Assembly (NCBI GenBank): GCA_024636135.1
Contig: JAGXHP010000097.1
Location: 1 to 17,661, forward strand
Length of the DNA: 17,661 bases
Source of the DNA: Chloroflexota bacterium
GTDB taxonomy: Bacteria; Chloroflexota; Limnocylindria; QHBO01
Direction of reading: 5' to 3'
The translations under genes were made by a program, and so were the position numbers. The notes under the pieces were generated by a model. It did not search any database. It had not been told where the DNA came from and saw only the letters and a program-made list of their open reading frames with translations. The number at the start of each line of letters is the position of its first letter. Within the stretch, counting starts at the first letter, position 1. Of this stretch, positions 8,589 to 15,009 are shown piece after piece.

Positions 8589-8647
8589 CGAACTGATTCC
8601 TTTCTTTGTAGGTTCCGGCCATCGAGTCCGGCTCATCAGGGAGTTCA

Positions 8648-9073
8648 TCAGTTGTTCACCACGGCTTCGGAACGCGCCTCGATGTGGAGCGTCCCGACGA
8701 TCTGGCCGATGATCGGCGTGATCATGGTCACGTCAGCCTCGGCCCGAACCTTGAGAATGTCGTTGACCGTGCAGCCGAACACACCCTTGGGAGTGCAGGA
8801 AGCGTCCACGGTTGGATTGGGAACGCCCTCCAGGAGGTCGACCACGTAGGCCTCGACCGCGTCGCGTGACGTGGTGTCGAAGGCCCGCGCCTGGACCGAT
8901 CCGTAGCGAGCGCCCTCGCGAGCTCCTTCGGAGAGGGAGTTGTAGACGAACACTGCGCGGCCCAGGTCGATCAGGCCGAAGATGATGAGGAAGAAGATCG
9001 GGAGGGCCAACGCCAGCTCGACCATCGCCTGACCGCGCCGGTTGCTGCGGTTGCGTCGCTTGAGAGTCAACAT
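8648..9073 (-). CDS. tadE: TadE-family pseudopilin, left cassette
   Basis: 141 residues. A short basic leader ends in RRG, followed by QAMVELALALPIFFLIIFGL, so the prepilin-type site G|QAMVE with glutamate at +5 is intact. Next come DLGRAVFVYNSLSEGAREGARYG, the TadE helix signature, and a small C-terminal domain with one cysteine pair (TVDASCTPKGVFGCTV). TadE proteins are processed by the prepilin peptidase and act as minor pilins. The ATG at 9073 overlaps the upstream gene's stop as TGATG and has AGGTGG just upstream; an ATG at 9106 would overlap the upstream gene by 34 bases and is less likely. Confidence 0.88.
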   Translation of the reverse strand: MLTLKRRNRSNRRGQAMVELALALPIFFLIIFGLIDLGRAVFVYNSLSEGAREGARYGSVQARAFDTTSRDAVEAYVVDLLEGVPNPTVDASCTPKGVFGCTVNDILKVRAEADVTMITPIIGQIVGTLHIEARSEAVVNN

Positions 9074-10152
9074 CACTTGTCCACCTGGATCGTCGTGGTG
9101 AGGCACGGGCGGACAGATCCGGCCGACAGGCTCTGGTACCCCACCTCGTAGTCACTGCTCGGCGGGCGGATGGCGGTGAAGTTCGCTGCCTTGAACCCGG
9201 CGATCGACCAGTCGGCCTGAGCCACGGTGACCTTCCTCCCGAGCAGGTTCGGGACGGTGCACTGGGCGGTCGGTGTCGGCGTGACCGTAGGCACGGCCGT
9301 GGCCGATGGCGTGGGCGTCGGCGAACCCGGAGCCGGGCTCGGCGTAACGGTCGGGACCGGGGTGGGCGATGGTGTCGGGGATGGGCTTGGCGTCGCCAGC
9401 ACTGTGGCGGACACGGTGATGGTCTGTGCCGTGCACACCCCGACCGTTCCGGGCGGAACGCTCTGCCACACGATCTTGTGGCCCGACGGTCCATTCGTCG
9501 TGATGTTTCCGGCGCTGAATCCGGCCACGTTGGTCCAGACGTTCACGGCGCCACTGATCTTCGTGGGACCCGCCTTGAAGTCGGGGACGGTGCAGGTGCC
9601 GGGCGGGGGGCTTCCCGTCGCGCTGGTCGTCGGGATCGGCACCGTGCCACTACCCGCGGTGAACGTGGTGACGACAACGGCCGTTGAATCCGAGCTAAGG
9701 GTCAGCGTGTTACCCAGCAGCCCGGCCACCAGTGGCGTGACCAGCGTAAAGGGAGTCTTGCTGGCGACGTAGTACAGGTCGCCATCGGCGCACGTGGTGA
9801 GCGCCTTGCCCGCGCCGCTGAAGTTGGTCGTGCCTGGTGCGAAGCACTTTGCCTGGAAGTCCGTGACAGGCGCCCCGTTCAACTCGAGGTCCACCCGGGC
9901 CTTGACGTTGCTCGGGTTCGGGCACGAGGCGCTGGAGGTCGCGCACTTGGGCTGGCGGGCTCCGAAGAAGGCGCCTTCCTTGACCGCGTTCTCGAGAGAG
10001 ACGGAAGAAAAGTAGGCGCGTCCGAGGTCGACGGTTCCGAGCACGAGGATAAGGAGGATTGGGAGCAGCAGAGCGAACTCGACGAAGCTCTGGCCCCGCA
10101 CGGATCGCAATCTGGCCGGGATCCTGGTCAGTTGCCGACGAATGGAATTCAA
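9073..10152 (-). CDS. TadE-like pseudopilin with two PASTA-like domains and a P/T/S linker
   Basis: 359 residues. Residues 1-60 are a TadE head: basic leader, processing site G20|QSFVEF with glutamate at +5, hydrophobic helix, DLGRAYFSSVSLENAVKEGA. A globular part follows to about 165. Two PASTA-like units occur at 187-248 (begins CTVPDFKAG, contains WQSVPPGT) and 298-357 (begins CTVPNLLGRKVTVAQA, contains YQSLSAGS). A low-complexity Pro/Thr/Ser linker (249-297) separates them. Each unit has a Cys before VP and another near its end, a potential staple. PASTA domains elsewhere bind peptidoglycan or muropeptides; here I infer cell-wall or surface contact. The start is TTG at 10152; no other upstream start fits the TadE leader. 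First gene of the leftward cassette. Confidence 0.82.
   Translation of the reverse strand: MNSIRRQLTRIPARLRSVRGQSFVEFALLLPILLILVLGTVDLGRAYFSSVSLENAVKEGAFFGARQPKCATSSASCPNPSNVKARVDLELNGAPVTDFQAKCFAPGTTNFSGAGKALTTCADGDLYYVASKTPFTLVTPLVAGLLGNTLTLSSDSTAVVVTTFTAGSGTVPIPTTSATGSPPPGTCTVPDFKAGPTKISGAVNVWTNVAGFSAGNITTNGPSGHKIVWQSVPPGTVGVCTAQTITVSATVLATPSPSPTPSPTPVPTVTPSPAPGSPTPTPSATAVPTVTPTPTAQCTVPNLLGRKVTVAQADWSIAGFKAANFTAIRPPSSDYEVGYQSLSAGSVRPCLTTTIQVDK
9262..9408 (-). repeat. Low-complexity P/T/S linker coding repeat
   Basis: Codes for residues 249-297 of the PASTA-bearing TadE protein: tandem TPSP, PTPVPTVTP and PTPSATAVPTVTP units. The DNA is a degenerate repeat of short GTC/GGC-rich words on the plus strand. 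Such linkers are extended, flexible and prone to length change by slippage. Confidence 0.75.
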
Positions 10153-10182
10153 GGGAAACCTGCACTTACGTAATCGATCCCC

Positions 10183-10204
10183 AACGTAGAAGGGCGACCT
10201 TGCG
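10183..10204 (-). promoter_or_regulatory. Two-part motif GCAAGGTC-N7-TACGTTG before the left cassette
   Basis: On the minus strand GCAAGGTC is followed after 7 bases by TACGTT(G), with exactly 44 bases between the end of GCAAGGT (10197) and the TTG start at 10152. The same pair with identical spacing and identical distance to the start stands before the opposite gene (10396-10416). TACGTT could be a -10 element. An extra CGCAAGGT copy 12 bases further upstream makes a tandem repeat of the kind OmpR-type regulators bind. Confidence 0.5.
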
Positions 10205-10216
10205 GGCTACCTTGCG
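10197..10216 (-). repeat. Tandem CGCAAGGT repeat, 12-base period
   Basis: Two perfect 8-base copies separated by AGCC on the minus strand, 45-64 bases upstream of the left cassette start. Two half-sites at about one helical turn are typical of response-regulator operators; the family is encoded nearby at 5340-6053. Binding is inferred only. Confidence 0.5.
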
Positions 10217-10374
10217 AAGGGCCGAACGATCGGCGCAACTTGGCAGTACAAAGGTCCCGGTCCACCGAACCCAACCGACCCGAAAGGCATGGAACGCCAC
10301 CGCAGCTCCCCGATCACGTGGTGACGGACCGCACCGGGGGAGAAAATACCTGGCGTCGAGCGGGCCGGACTTCG

Positions 10375-10398
10375 GTACTGCATGTAAGCAGTACTGCA
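10375..10398 (+). repeat. GTACTGCA direct repeat with palindromic core
   Basis: GTACTGCA occurs at 10375-10382 and 10391-10398 (16-base period), and the second copy lies in the perfect palindrome GCAGTACTGC (10388-10397). A further inverted copy, GCAGTAC, is at 10243-10249. It overlaps the GCAAGGT element of the right cassette, so a protein bound here would affect initiation there. Confidence 0.45.
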
Positions 10399-10416
10399 AG
10401 GTCATTCGGGTACGTT
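10396..10416 (+). promoter_or_regulatory. Two-part motif GCAAGGTC-N7-TACGTTG before the right cassette
   Basis: GCAAGGTC (10396-10403), 7 bases, then TACGTT (10411-10416), with 44 bases between the end of GCAAGGT and the GTG at 10447. This mirrors the motif before the left cassette. Both leaders also contain CAGGTT close to the start codon (10435-10440 here, 10157-10162 minus there), which may serve as the ribosome-binding site. Confidence 0.5.
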
Positions 10417-10446
10417 GCCGGCTCAGCCCAGATACAGGTTCTCGCC

Positions 10447-11430
10447 GTGCACGCCCTCCGCGACCGTTCTCGACGCAGCCCACGCGCCCAGGCCCTCGTC
10501 GAATTCGCACTCGTCCTTCCGATCATCATCCTGCTCCTCGCCATGGCGATCGACCTCGGGCGGGTGTTCTACGGATGGGTATCGATCCAGAATGCGGCCC
10601 GCATCGGAGCTTCCTACGCGGCATCCAACGCGGATGCCTGGGAGTCGCCGGTGGACGCGACGCGGCAAGCGAAGTACGCCGCCCTGATCCAGAACGACCT
10701 CCAGGCGCTGAACTGCGCGCTCGGAGCGGTGCCGGTGCCGGACTTCGACGACCTCGACGCTGACGGGACCTACGATACGGGCGAACCGGTTGCCGTGGCA
10801 CTGGACTGCCAGTTCAGCCTCATCACGCCGATCGGCCAGACGATTCTCGGGCCGGTGAACCTGGGCGGCGAAGCGACGTACCCCGTCCATTACACGGTCG
10901 TCACGGCCCTCCCGTCGCCACCCCCGCCGCCACCGCCACCGACCTGCACGGTTCCCGGCACCGTGGGCCAGTCCCGCAACACGGCACGAAACATGTGGAC
11001 TGGGGCCAGCTTCCAGTCCGGCAATCTCATCGAGAACGGGTCAGGCAACTTCACGGTGAGCACGCAAGACCAGACTGCGGGGGCGTCGATCCCGTGCACC
11101 TCATCCATGACGATCTCATCCGCGGCCGCCCCGAGCCCGACCCCACCGGGCTGCTCCAACCCGGTGGCGCAGTTCACCGGCACGCCGACGACCGGTAAGT
11201 CGCCGCTCAATGTCCAATTCACCGATCAGTCGACGAGCGCGGGCTGCCCGATCCTGTCGTGGAGCTGGAGCTTCGATCCCGGATCTTCGAGTCTCCAGAA
11301 TCCTAGCCAGACGTTCGTCCATACCGGCAACGGACAGTCGACGAAATTCAAGATCACCCTCATGGTGACCAATGCGGCGGGATCCGATGTGGAAACGAAG
11401 AACAACTATGTCGAGGCCCAGAAGCCGTGA
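10447..11430 (+). CDS. TadE-like pseudopilin with PASTA-like and PKD domains
   Basis: 327 residues from the GTG at 10447. TadE head at 1-55: basic leader, RA14|QALVEF with glutamate at +5 but alanine instead of glycine before the cut, hydrophobic helix, DLGRVFYGWVSIQNAARIGAS. Residues 102-113 (DLDADGTYDTGE) form an EF-hand-like calcium loop. A polyproline run (158-165) leads to a PASTA-like unit (167-224, CTVPGTVGQ...IPCTSSMTIS), then a PKD domain (236-323, with PLNVQFTDQST, SWSWSFDPGSS and FKITLMVTNAAGSD). An open frame runs back to 10240, but that stretch is low-quality coding and contains the control motifs. It is the counterpart of the gene at 9073-10152. PKD folds are common in surface adhesins, so an outward-facing role is inferred. 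Its stop overlaps the next start (GTGA). Confidence 0.82.
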   Translation: MHALRDRSRRSPRAQALVEFALVLPIIILLLAMAIDLGRVFYGWVSIQNAARIGASYAASNADAWESPVDATRQAKYAALIQNDLQALNCALGAVPVPDFDDLDADGTYDTGEPVAVALDCQFSLITPIGQTILGPVNLGGEATYPVHYTVVTALPSPPPPPPPPTCTVPGTVGQSRNTARNMWTGASFQSGNLIENGSGNFTVSTQDQTAGASIPCTSSMTISSAAAPSPTPPGCSNPVAQFTGTPTTGKSPLNVQFTDQSTSAGCPILSWSWSFDPGSSSLQNPSQTFVHTGNGQSTKFKITLMVTNAAGSDVETKNNYVEAQKP

Positions 11431-11873
11431 GCTCCCTGCGTAATCGCGGTCGGGGCCAGACGCTGGTCGAGTTCGCGCTCGTACTGCCGCTTCTCATACT
11501 GCTTATCGCGGGCATCTTCGACTTCGGTCGGGCGATCTACGGCTACAACACCGTCCTGAACGCGTCGCGCGAAGCGGCGCGCGTGGCGATCGTCCACCAG
11601 ACGGAGAGCACCATCAAGCAGAAGGCCGTGGATCACGCCGTTGCCCTCGGGCTCAGTGCGTCCGATGTCACCGTCGACTACCGAACCGTCGCGGCCCCGA
11701 ACACCTCGGGCTCATGCAACTCGAACCTCGGAACCCCCCAGATCGTCGGATGCATCGCCGTCGTCCGCGTCGACTACACCTACGAGGCCTCAGTACCGAT
11801 CATCACCGCCCTGGTCGGGTCGATCGACCTGGCCGGTGAAACCCGATTCCCCGTTGAACACAACGCTCCATGA
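11427..11873 (+). CDS. tadE: TadE-family pseudopilin, right cassette
   Basis: 148 residues. Short basic leader and intact prepilin-type site G10|QTLVEFALVLP with glutamate at +5, followed by DFGRAIYGYNTVLNASREAARVAIV, the best-conserved TadE helix in the window. The C-terminal part has a cysteine pair (SGSCNSN and VGCIAV) and ends with a beta-rich stretch. The GTG start overlaps the previous stop as GTGA, and the gene's stop overlaps an ATG of the next frame as ATGA, so the three right-cassette genes are translationally coupled. Counterpart of the TadE at 8648-9073. Confidence 0.9.
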   Translation: MSSLRNRGRGQTLVEFALVLPLLILLIAGIFDFGRAIYGYNTVLNASREAARVAIVHQTESTIKQKAVDHAVALGLSASDVTVDYRTVAAPNTSGSCNSNLGTPQIVGCIAVVRVDYTYEASVPIITALVGSIDLAGETRFPVEHNAP

Positions 11874-11893
11874 CACCCAGGAGACTGAACCTG

Positions 11894-13072
11894 ATGCACC
11901 GATACTTCCGTTCCGGCGGACGCGCGCGCTCGCGCGACGGCCAGGTGCTCGTCATCGTGGCCGGGGGCATGTTCGTGCTCATCGCCATGGTCGGGCTGAT
12001 CATCGATGGCGGTCACGCGCTCGGCCAGCAGCGCCGCGCGCAGAATGCCGCCGACGGGATTGCAATGGCGGGAACCGCCGTCATCCAGGACTACCTCAGC
12101 AACACGGGAACGCCCCCAGACGCGGGTGACGTTGGGTGCGCCGTCGAGACGGCCGCTGATGCTCATGGGATCGACCTCGAGAAGGCCGAATTCACCAACT
12201 TCGACGGCACCCCCATCGGGCTCGTGCCCGCCTGCGGGTCGTCAGCGTCGATTCCGGCGGGGAGCCAGGGCGTCAAGGGCTCGAGCACCGAGGACTTCGA
12301 AACGTTCCTGATGCGCGCGGTCGGCTTCGGCACCATGACGACCAAGGCAATCGCCACCGCCGTGGTGGGGACGCCGTCCGGCGTGTGCCCGGCCAGCGCG
12401 GGATGTGGCGTGCTTCCCGTGACGTTCCCGCGCACGGTTGACACCTGCGACGGGACGAACAGCGCCATCGTCGGCGAGGGCGAGTGGCAGATCCTTGACG
12501 AGGACACGGTGCTCGACACCAGCAACCTGGCCATTGTCCCGCTCTGCAAGAAGGCGCCGGGCGCCACCGGTTGGCTGGACTTCGGATGCGGCAATCTCGC
12601 CGACCACATCACGAACCCATGCAACCAGTACATCAATATTCCCGCTTGGCTCGATACCAGCCCTGGCAACCCGAACTGCTGCGAGAACCAGCTGAATGCG
12701 TACGCCGGCTCTTCCCCCGGGGTGGCCGAGACTGCCGACCAGGTCCTTTACGTTCCGATTCACGACAACACGTGCGGGACGAAGCCGGCGGACTCCGACC
12801 CGGTCTGCCCCGGCGGCAACTGGACGGGAACCGGCGACGACGTCCACTACCACATCCCGTACTGGGTCGGATTCAAGCTCGACGGGGCATTCACCCAGGG
12901 CAATGACGCCGAGTGCAACCAACTCCCGGGCGCGCCGTTTTCCGGGGGCAACGGGGCCACCGGTTGTTTGAAGGGATGGTTCGTGTCGAAGGTCATCGCG
13001 CCCGGCCCGATCAGCACCGTGGTGATCAACCCGGGAGATCCGGTGGCGCTGGCCATTGCCCTGATCGACTAG
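11894..13072 (+). CDS. TadG-like pilus-associated protein, cysteine-rich, right cassette
   Basis: 392 residues. N-terminal TadG-type membrane segment (GQVLVIVAGGMFVLIAMVGL) followed by RRAQNAADGIAMAGTAVIQ. The long extracellular part has 14 cysteines, including an adjacent pair (NCCEN), pointing to a disulfide-rich fold made outside the membrane. It resembles the left-cassette TadG-like protein in short blocks (SIPAGSQGV, then IPAW and IPYW motifs). I chose the ATG at 11894 because AGGAG lies 10 bases upstream and the leader length fits its relatives; the ATG at 11870 (ATGA overlap) would add 8 residues. No von Willebrand A domain of the kind found in larger TadG proteins is visible. Confidence 0.82.
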   Translation: MHRYFRSGGRARSRDGQVLVIVAGGMFVLIAMVGLIIDGGHALGQQRRAQNAADGIAMAGTAVIQDYLSNTGTPPDAGDVGCAVETAADAHGIDLEKAEFTNFDGTPIGLVPACGSSASIPAGSQGVKGSSTEDFETFLMRAVGFGTMTTKAIATAVVGTPSGVCPASAGCGVLPVTFPRTVDTCDGTNSAIVGEGEWQILDEDTVLDTSNLAIVPLCKKAPGATGWLDFGCGNLADHITNPCNQYINIPAWLDTSPGNPNCCENQLNAYAGSSPGVAETADQVLYVPIHDNTCGTKPADSDPVCPGGNWTGTGDDVHYHIPYWVGFKLDGAFTQGNDAECNQLPGAPFSGGNGATGCLKGWFVSKVIAPGPISTVVINPGDPVALAIALID

Positions 13073-13146
13073 GCCGGCTGCCGGGCACCCTCCGGTCGTT
13101 CCCCGATTCTCCGCCGGGAAATGGTCGGCTCGGCCATGATGGCGAC

Positions 13147-13530
13147 GTGAACGAGCGAGCACGACTGGTGCGGGTGGAGAACGTCACCCGCGGCACGACG
13201 GTGGGGGATCGCATCCGTGTGGCCGCGTCGAGCATCGATCGCACGGTCGGGCTCCTGCGTACGCCGGGGCTCACCGCCGGCGAGGGGCTCTGGATCGAAC
13301 GAGCCCCGTCGATCCACATGTTCTTCATGCGCTACGCGATCGACGCGATCTTCGTGGACCGCGACGGTCGGGTGACCAAGGTCGTACCGAACCTCCGCCC
13401 CTGGCGCGTCGTGCTCTGGGCGCGTGGCGCCCGTGATTGCCTCGAGCTCGACGCGGGTGCGGCGGCAGTGAGCAAGACGCAGTCCGGCGACCAGCTGATG
13501 GTTGTGGACTCGGACGAGGGCGCCCGGTAA
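13147..13530 (+). CDS. DUF192 family protein
   Basis: 127 residues from the GTG at 13147. The DUF192 (PF02643) pattern is clear: TVGLLRTPGLTAGEGLWI, then IHMFFMRYAIDAIFVDRDGRV, and near the end CLELDAGAAA. The function of the family is not established. Members are often small secreted or cytoplasmic beta-rich proteins; no signal peptide is visible here. The gene starts 74 bases after the TadG-like stop on the same strand and could be co-transcribed with the right cassette. The ribosome site is weak. The open frame extends further upstream to 12913, but that part overlaps the previous gene. Confidence 0.85.
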   Translation: MNERARLVRVENVTRGTTVGDRIRVAASSIDRTVGLLRTPGLTAGEGLWIERAPSIHMFFMRYAIDAIFVDRDGRVTKVVPNLRPWRVVLWARGARDCLELDAGAAAVSKTQSGDQLMVVDSDEGAR

Positions 13531-13575
13531 CCGAGAGGTAATCGGGCGGTACGCCTGGACGCGTCAGCATTGGGC

Positions 13576-14229
13576 ATGGAGCGACTGCTGGACGTGATCA
13601 TGCCGCCGGCATGTACCGGGTGCGGACGCGTTGGGTCAATCGTCTGTCGAAGCTGCTGCCAGGCGATGGAGCCGTTCGCCGGCGATACGCCGACCTTCGT
13701 GACTGCCGATCCCGGCGTCGTCGTCGGAGAATCGCTCCTGGCAGCCGTCGCGGCCTATCCCTACGACGGTGTGCTTCGCCGCGTTCTTGCCGCGCTGAAG
13801 TATCGCGGTGCGTCGCGGGTCGCAGGACCACTCGCCGACGCCGCATATCCAGCCATGCGGCTCCTCCTCACGATCAGCGGCCCGGCCGTCCTCGTGCCTG
13901 TCCCGATCCACTCGGCGCGGCGCCGCCAGCGCGGCTACAACCAGGCATCACTGATCGCCGGCCACCTTGCGACGCTCGCCAGAATGCCGATGGTCGAGCT
14001 GCTGGCGCGTGCGCACTCAACGGAACGACAACACCGCCTGACGCGCGCCGAACGCGTGAAGAACATGCGAGGCGCCATCGCCGCGCGGGACGGCGTCCGA
14101 CCTCCGATCTGCGCGATCGTGGTCGACGACATCCTCACGACCTCGGCCACACTCGAGGTATGCGCGGACGCACTCCGATCAATTGGTGTCGTCGAGGTGT
14201 ACGGGTTTGCCATTGCCCGCGAGGTCTGA
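13576..14229 (+). CDS. comF: ComF-family phosphoribosyltransferase-like protein
   Basis: 217 residues. An N-terminal zinc-finger-like cluster, C13-x2-C16 and C24-x2-C27, is followed by AYPYDGVLRRVLAALKYRG, the ComF hallmark, then VPVPIHSARRRQRGYNQA and the PRPP-binding loop VVDDILTTSATL (D184-D185). ComF proteins assist DNA uptake through type IV pilus-like machines in competent bacteria, and many bacteria keep comF outside competence loci, so proximity to the Tad genes is suggestive only. The ATG at 13576 is preferred over a TTG two codons earlier. Length is typical. Confidence 0.92.
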   Translation: MERLLDVIMPPACTGCGRVGSIVCRSCCQAMEPFAGDTPTFVTADPGVVVGESLLAAVAAYPYDGVLRRVLAALKYRGASRVAGPLADAAYPAMRLLLTISGPAVLVPVPIHSARRRQRGYNQASLIAGHLATLARMPMVELLARAHSTERQHRLTRAERVKNMRGAIAARDGVRPPICAIVVDDILTTSATLEVCADALRSIGVVEVYGFAIAREV

Positions 14230-14286
14230 GCGGGTGCTAGCCTAGACGGCCACCCTCGACACACGCGCAGCGGAGGCATCGGTACG

Positions 14287-14877
14287 TTGAAGACGAACCT
14301 GACGGCCCGCAACCTGGAGCTCAGCGATCAGCTCCGCACCCAGATCGAGCGCAAGCTCCAGCGCCTTGACCGCATCACCCACGAGATGGCCGAGGCGGAC
14401 GTTGAGCTCATCGCCAACGCGTCCCACGCGAACGACACGGCCCAGGTGGCCGAGGTGACGCTCCGCAACAACGGCGACGTGCTGCGCTCAACGGCGGCTG
14501 GGGCCAGTCCGATCGCGGCTCTCGACGTGGTGCTCGACAAGCTGGAGCGCCAGGTGGTCCGCATGAAGCAGCGTCCGAGGCGCGTGCGCGAACGACATGC
14601 CGACGAGGTCGAGTCGGTCCTCGAGCGCGAGGCACTCGGAACGATCGATCCGGATGATGACGAGGCCAGCGACGAGCGACCCGCCATCGTGAAGACCAAG
14701 CGCTTCGACATGCTGCCGACGTTCGAGGAGGACGCGATCGCGCAGATGGAGGAGCTCGGCCATGCGTTCTTCGTCTTCCTCAATGCCGAGACCGAGGATG
14801 TCGCCGTGCTCTATCGGCGACGCGACGGGTCATACGGCCTGATCGAGCCGGTCATCGGCAACGGGAGAGCGCGCTGA
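14287..14877 (+). CDS. hpf: Ribosome hibernation promoting factor, long form
   Basis: 196 residues. Residues 1-100 form the S30AE ribosome-binding domain, ending in VVLDKLERQVVRMKQRPR. An acidic linker (about 101-134) leads to the C-terminal dimerisation domain (135-190: KTKRFDMLPTFEEDAIAQME, then FFVFLNAETEDVAVLYRRRDG), which in long-form HPF pairs two 70S ribosomes into inactive 100S dimers. The start is TTG at 14287 with GGAGG 10 bases upstream; no ATG fits better. TGCTAGCCT at 14235-14243 is a weak extended -10 candidate in the 57-base gap. Not obviously related to the pilus. Confidence 0.94.
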   Translation: MKTNLTARNLELSDQLRTQIERKLQRLDRITHEMAEADVELIANASHANDTAQVAEVTLRNNGDVLRSTAAGASPIAALDVVLDKLERQVVRMKQRPRRVRERHADEVESVLEREALGTIDPDDDEASDERPAIVKTKRFDMLPTFEEDAIAQMEELGHAFFVFLNAETEDVAVLYRRRDGSYGLIEPVIGNGRAR

Positions 14878-14892
14878 CACCCTCCACGCCGG

Positions 14893-15009
14893 TCAGAGAA
14901 TGGCCGGCAGGAGCAGCAGCGCCCCCACGATCAGAATCAACGACACGAAGAAGACGAGCAGGCCCACGCTCAGCAGGTCCGTGGCGGGCTCTCGCGGTTC
15001 GGGTGCCAT
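14893..15009 (-). CDS. Small single-span membrane protein (38 aa)
   Basis: An ATG at 15009 opens a 38-residue frame ending in TGA at 14893-14895. The polar, acidic/proline leader (MAPEPREPATD) is followed by one hydrophobic helix, from about LLSVGLLVFFVSLILIVGAL to the last residue, so it would be a tail-anchored or N-in small membrane protein. I do not recognise a family. Support: an uninterrupted membrane helix in a gap between hpf and nfo otherwise lacking coding sense in this direction. Against: no clear ribosome site, and its start codon overlaps the nfo start (shared CATG), leaving no room for separate control regions unless nfo starts at 15074. Confidence 0.5.
   Translation of the reverse strand: MAPEPREPATDLLSVGLLVFFVSLILIVGALLLLPAIL

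Larger units (their letters stand above)
10153..10446. promoter_or_regulatory. Divergent control region between the two minor-pilin cassettes
   Basis: 294 bases with no convincing gene; a plus-strand open frame crossing part of it is only a back-extension of the gene at 10447. It must carry both divergent promoters. Visible elements: two ACCTTGCG direct repeats (10197-10204 and 10209-10216); an opposed copy GCAAGGT (10396-10402); AACGTA (10183-10188) and TACGTT (10411-10416) placed symmetrically; GTACTGC copies at 10243-10249 (minus), 10375-10381 and 10391-10397. No clean -35/-10 pair for the main sigma factor stands out. Confidence 0.7.

Noticed and set aside
10240..10446. Upstream extension of the TadE-PASTA-PKD gene
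   Set aside because: The TadE leader fits the GTG at 10447; upstream sequence is not TadE-like and holds the paired control motifs.
12913..13146. Upstream extension of the DUF192 gene
   Set aside because: Overlaps the 3' end of the TadG-like gene and shows no family similarity.
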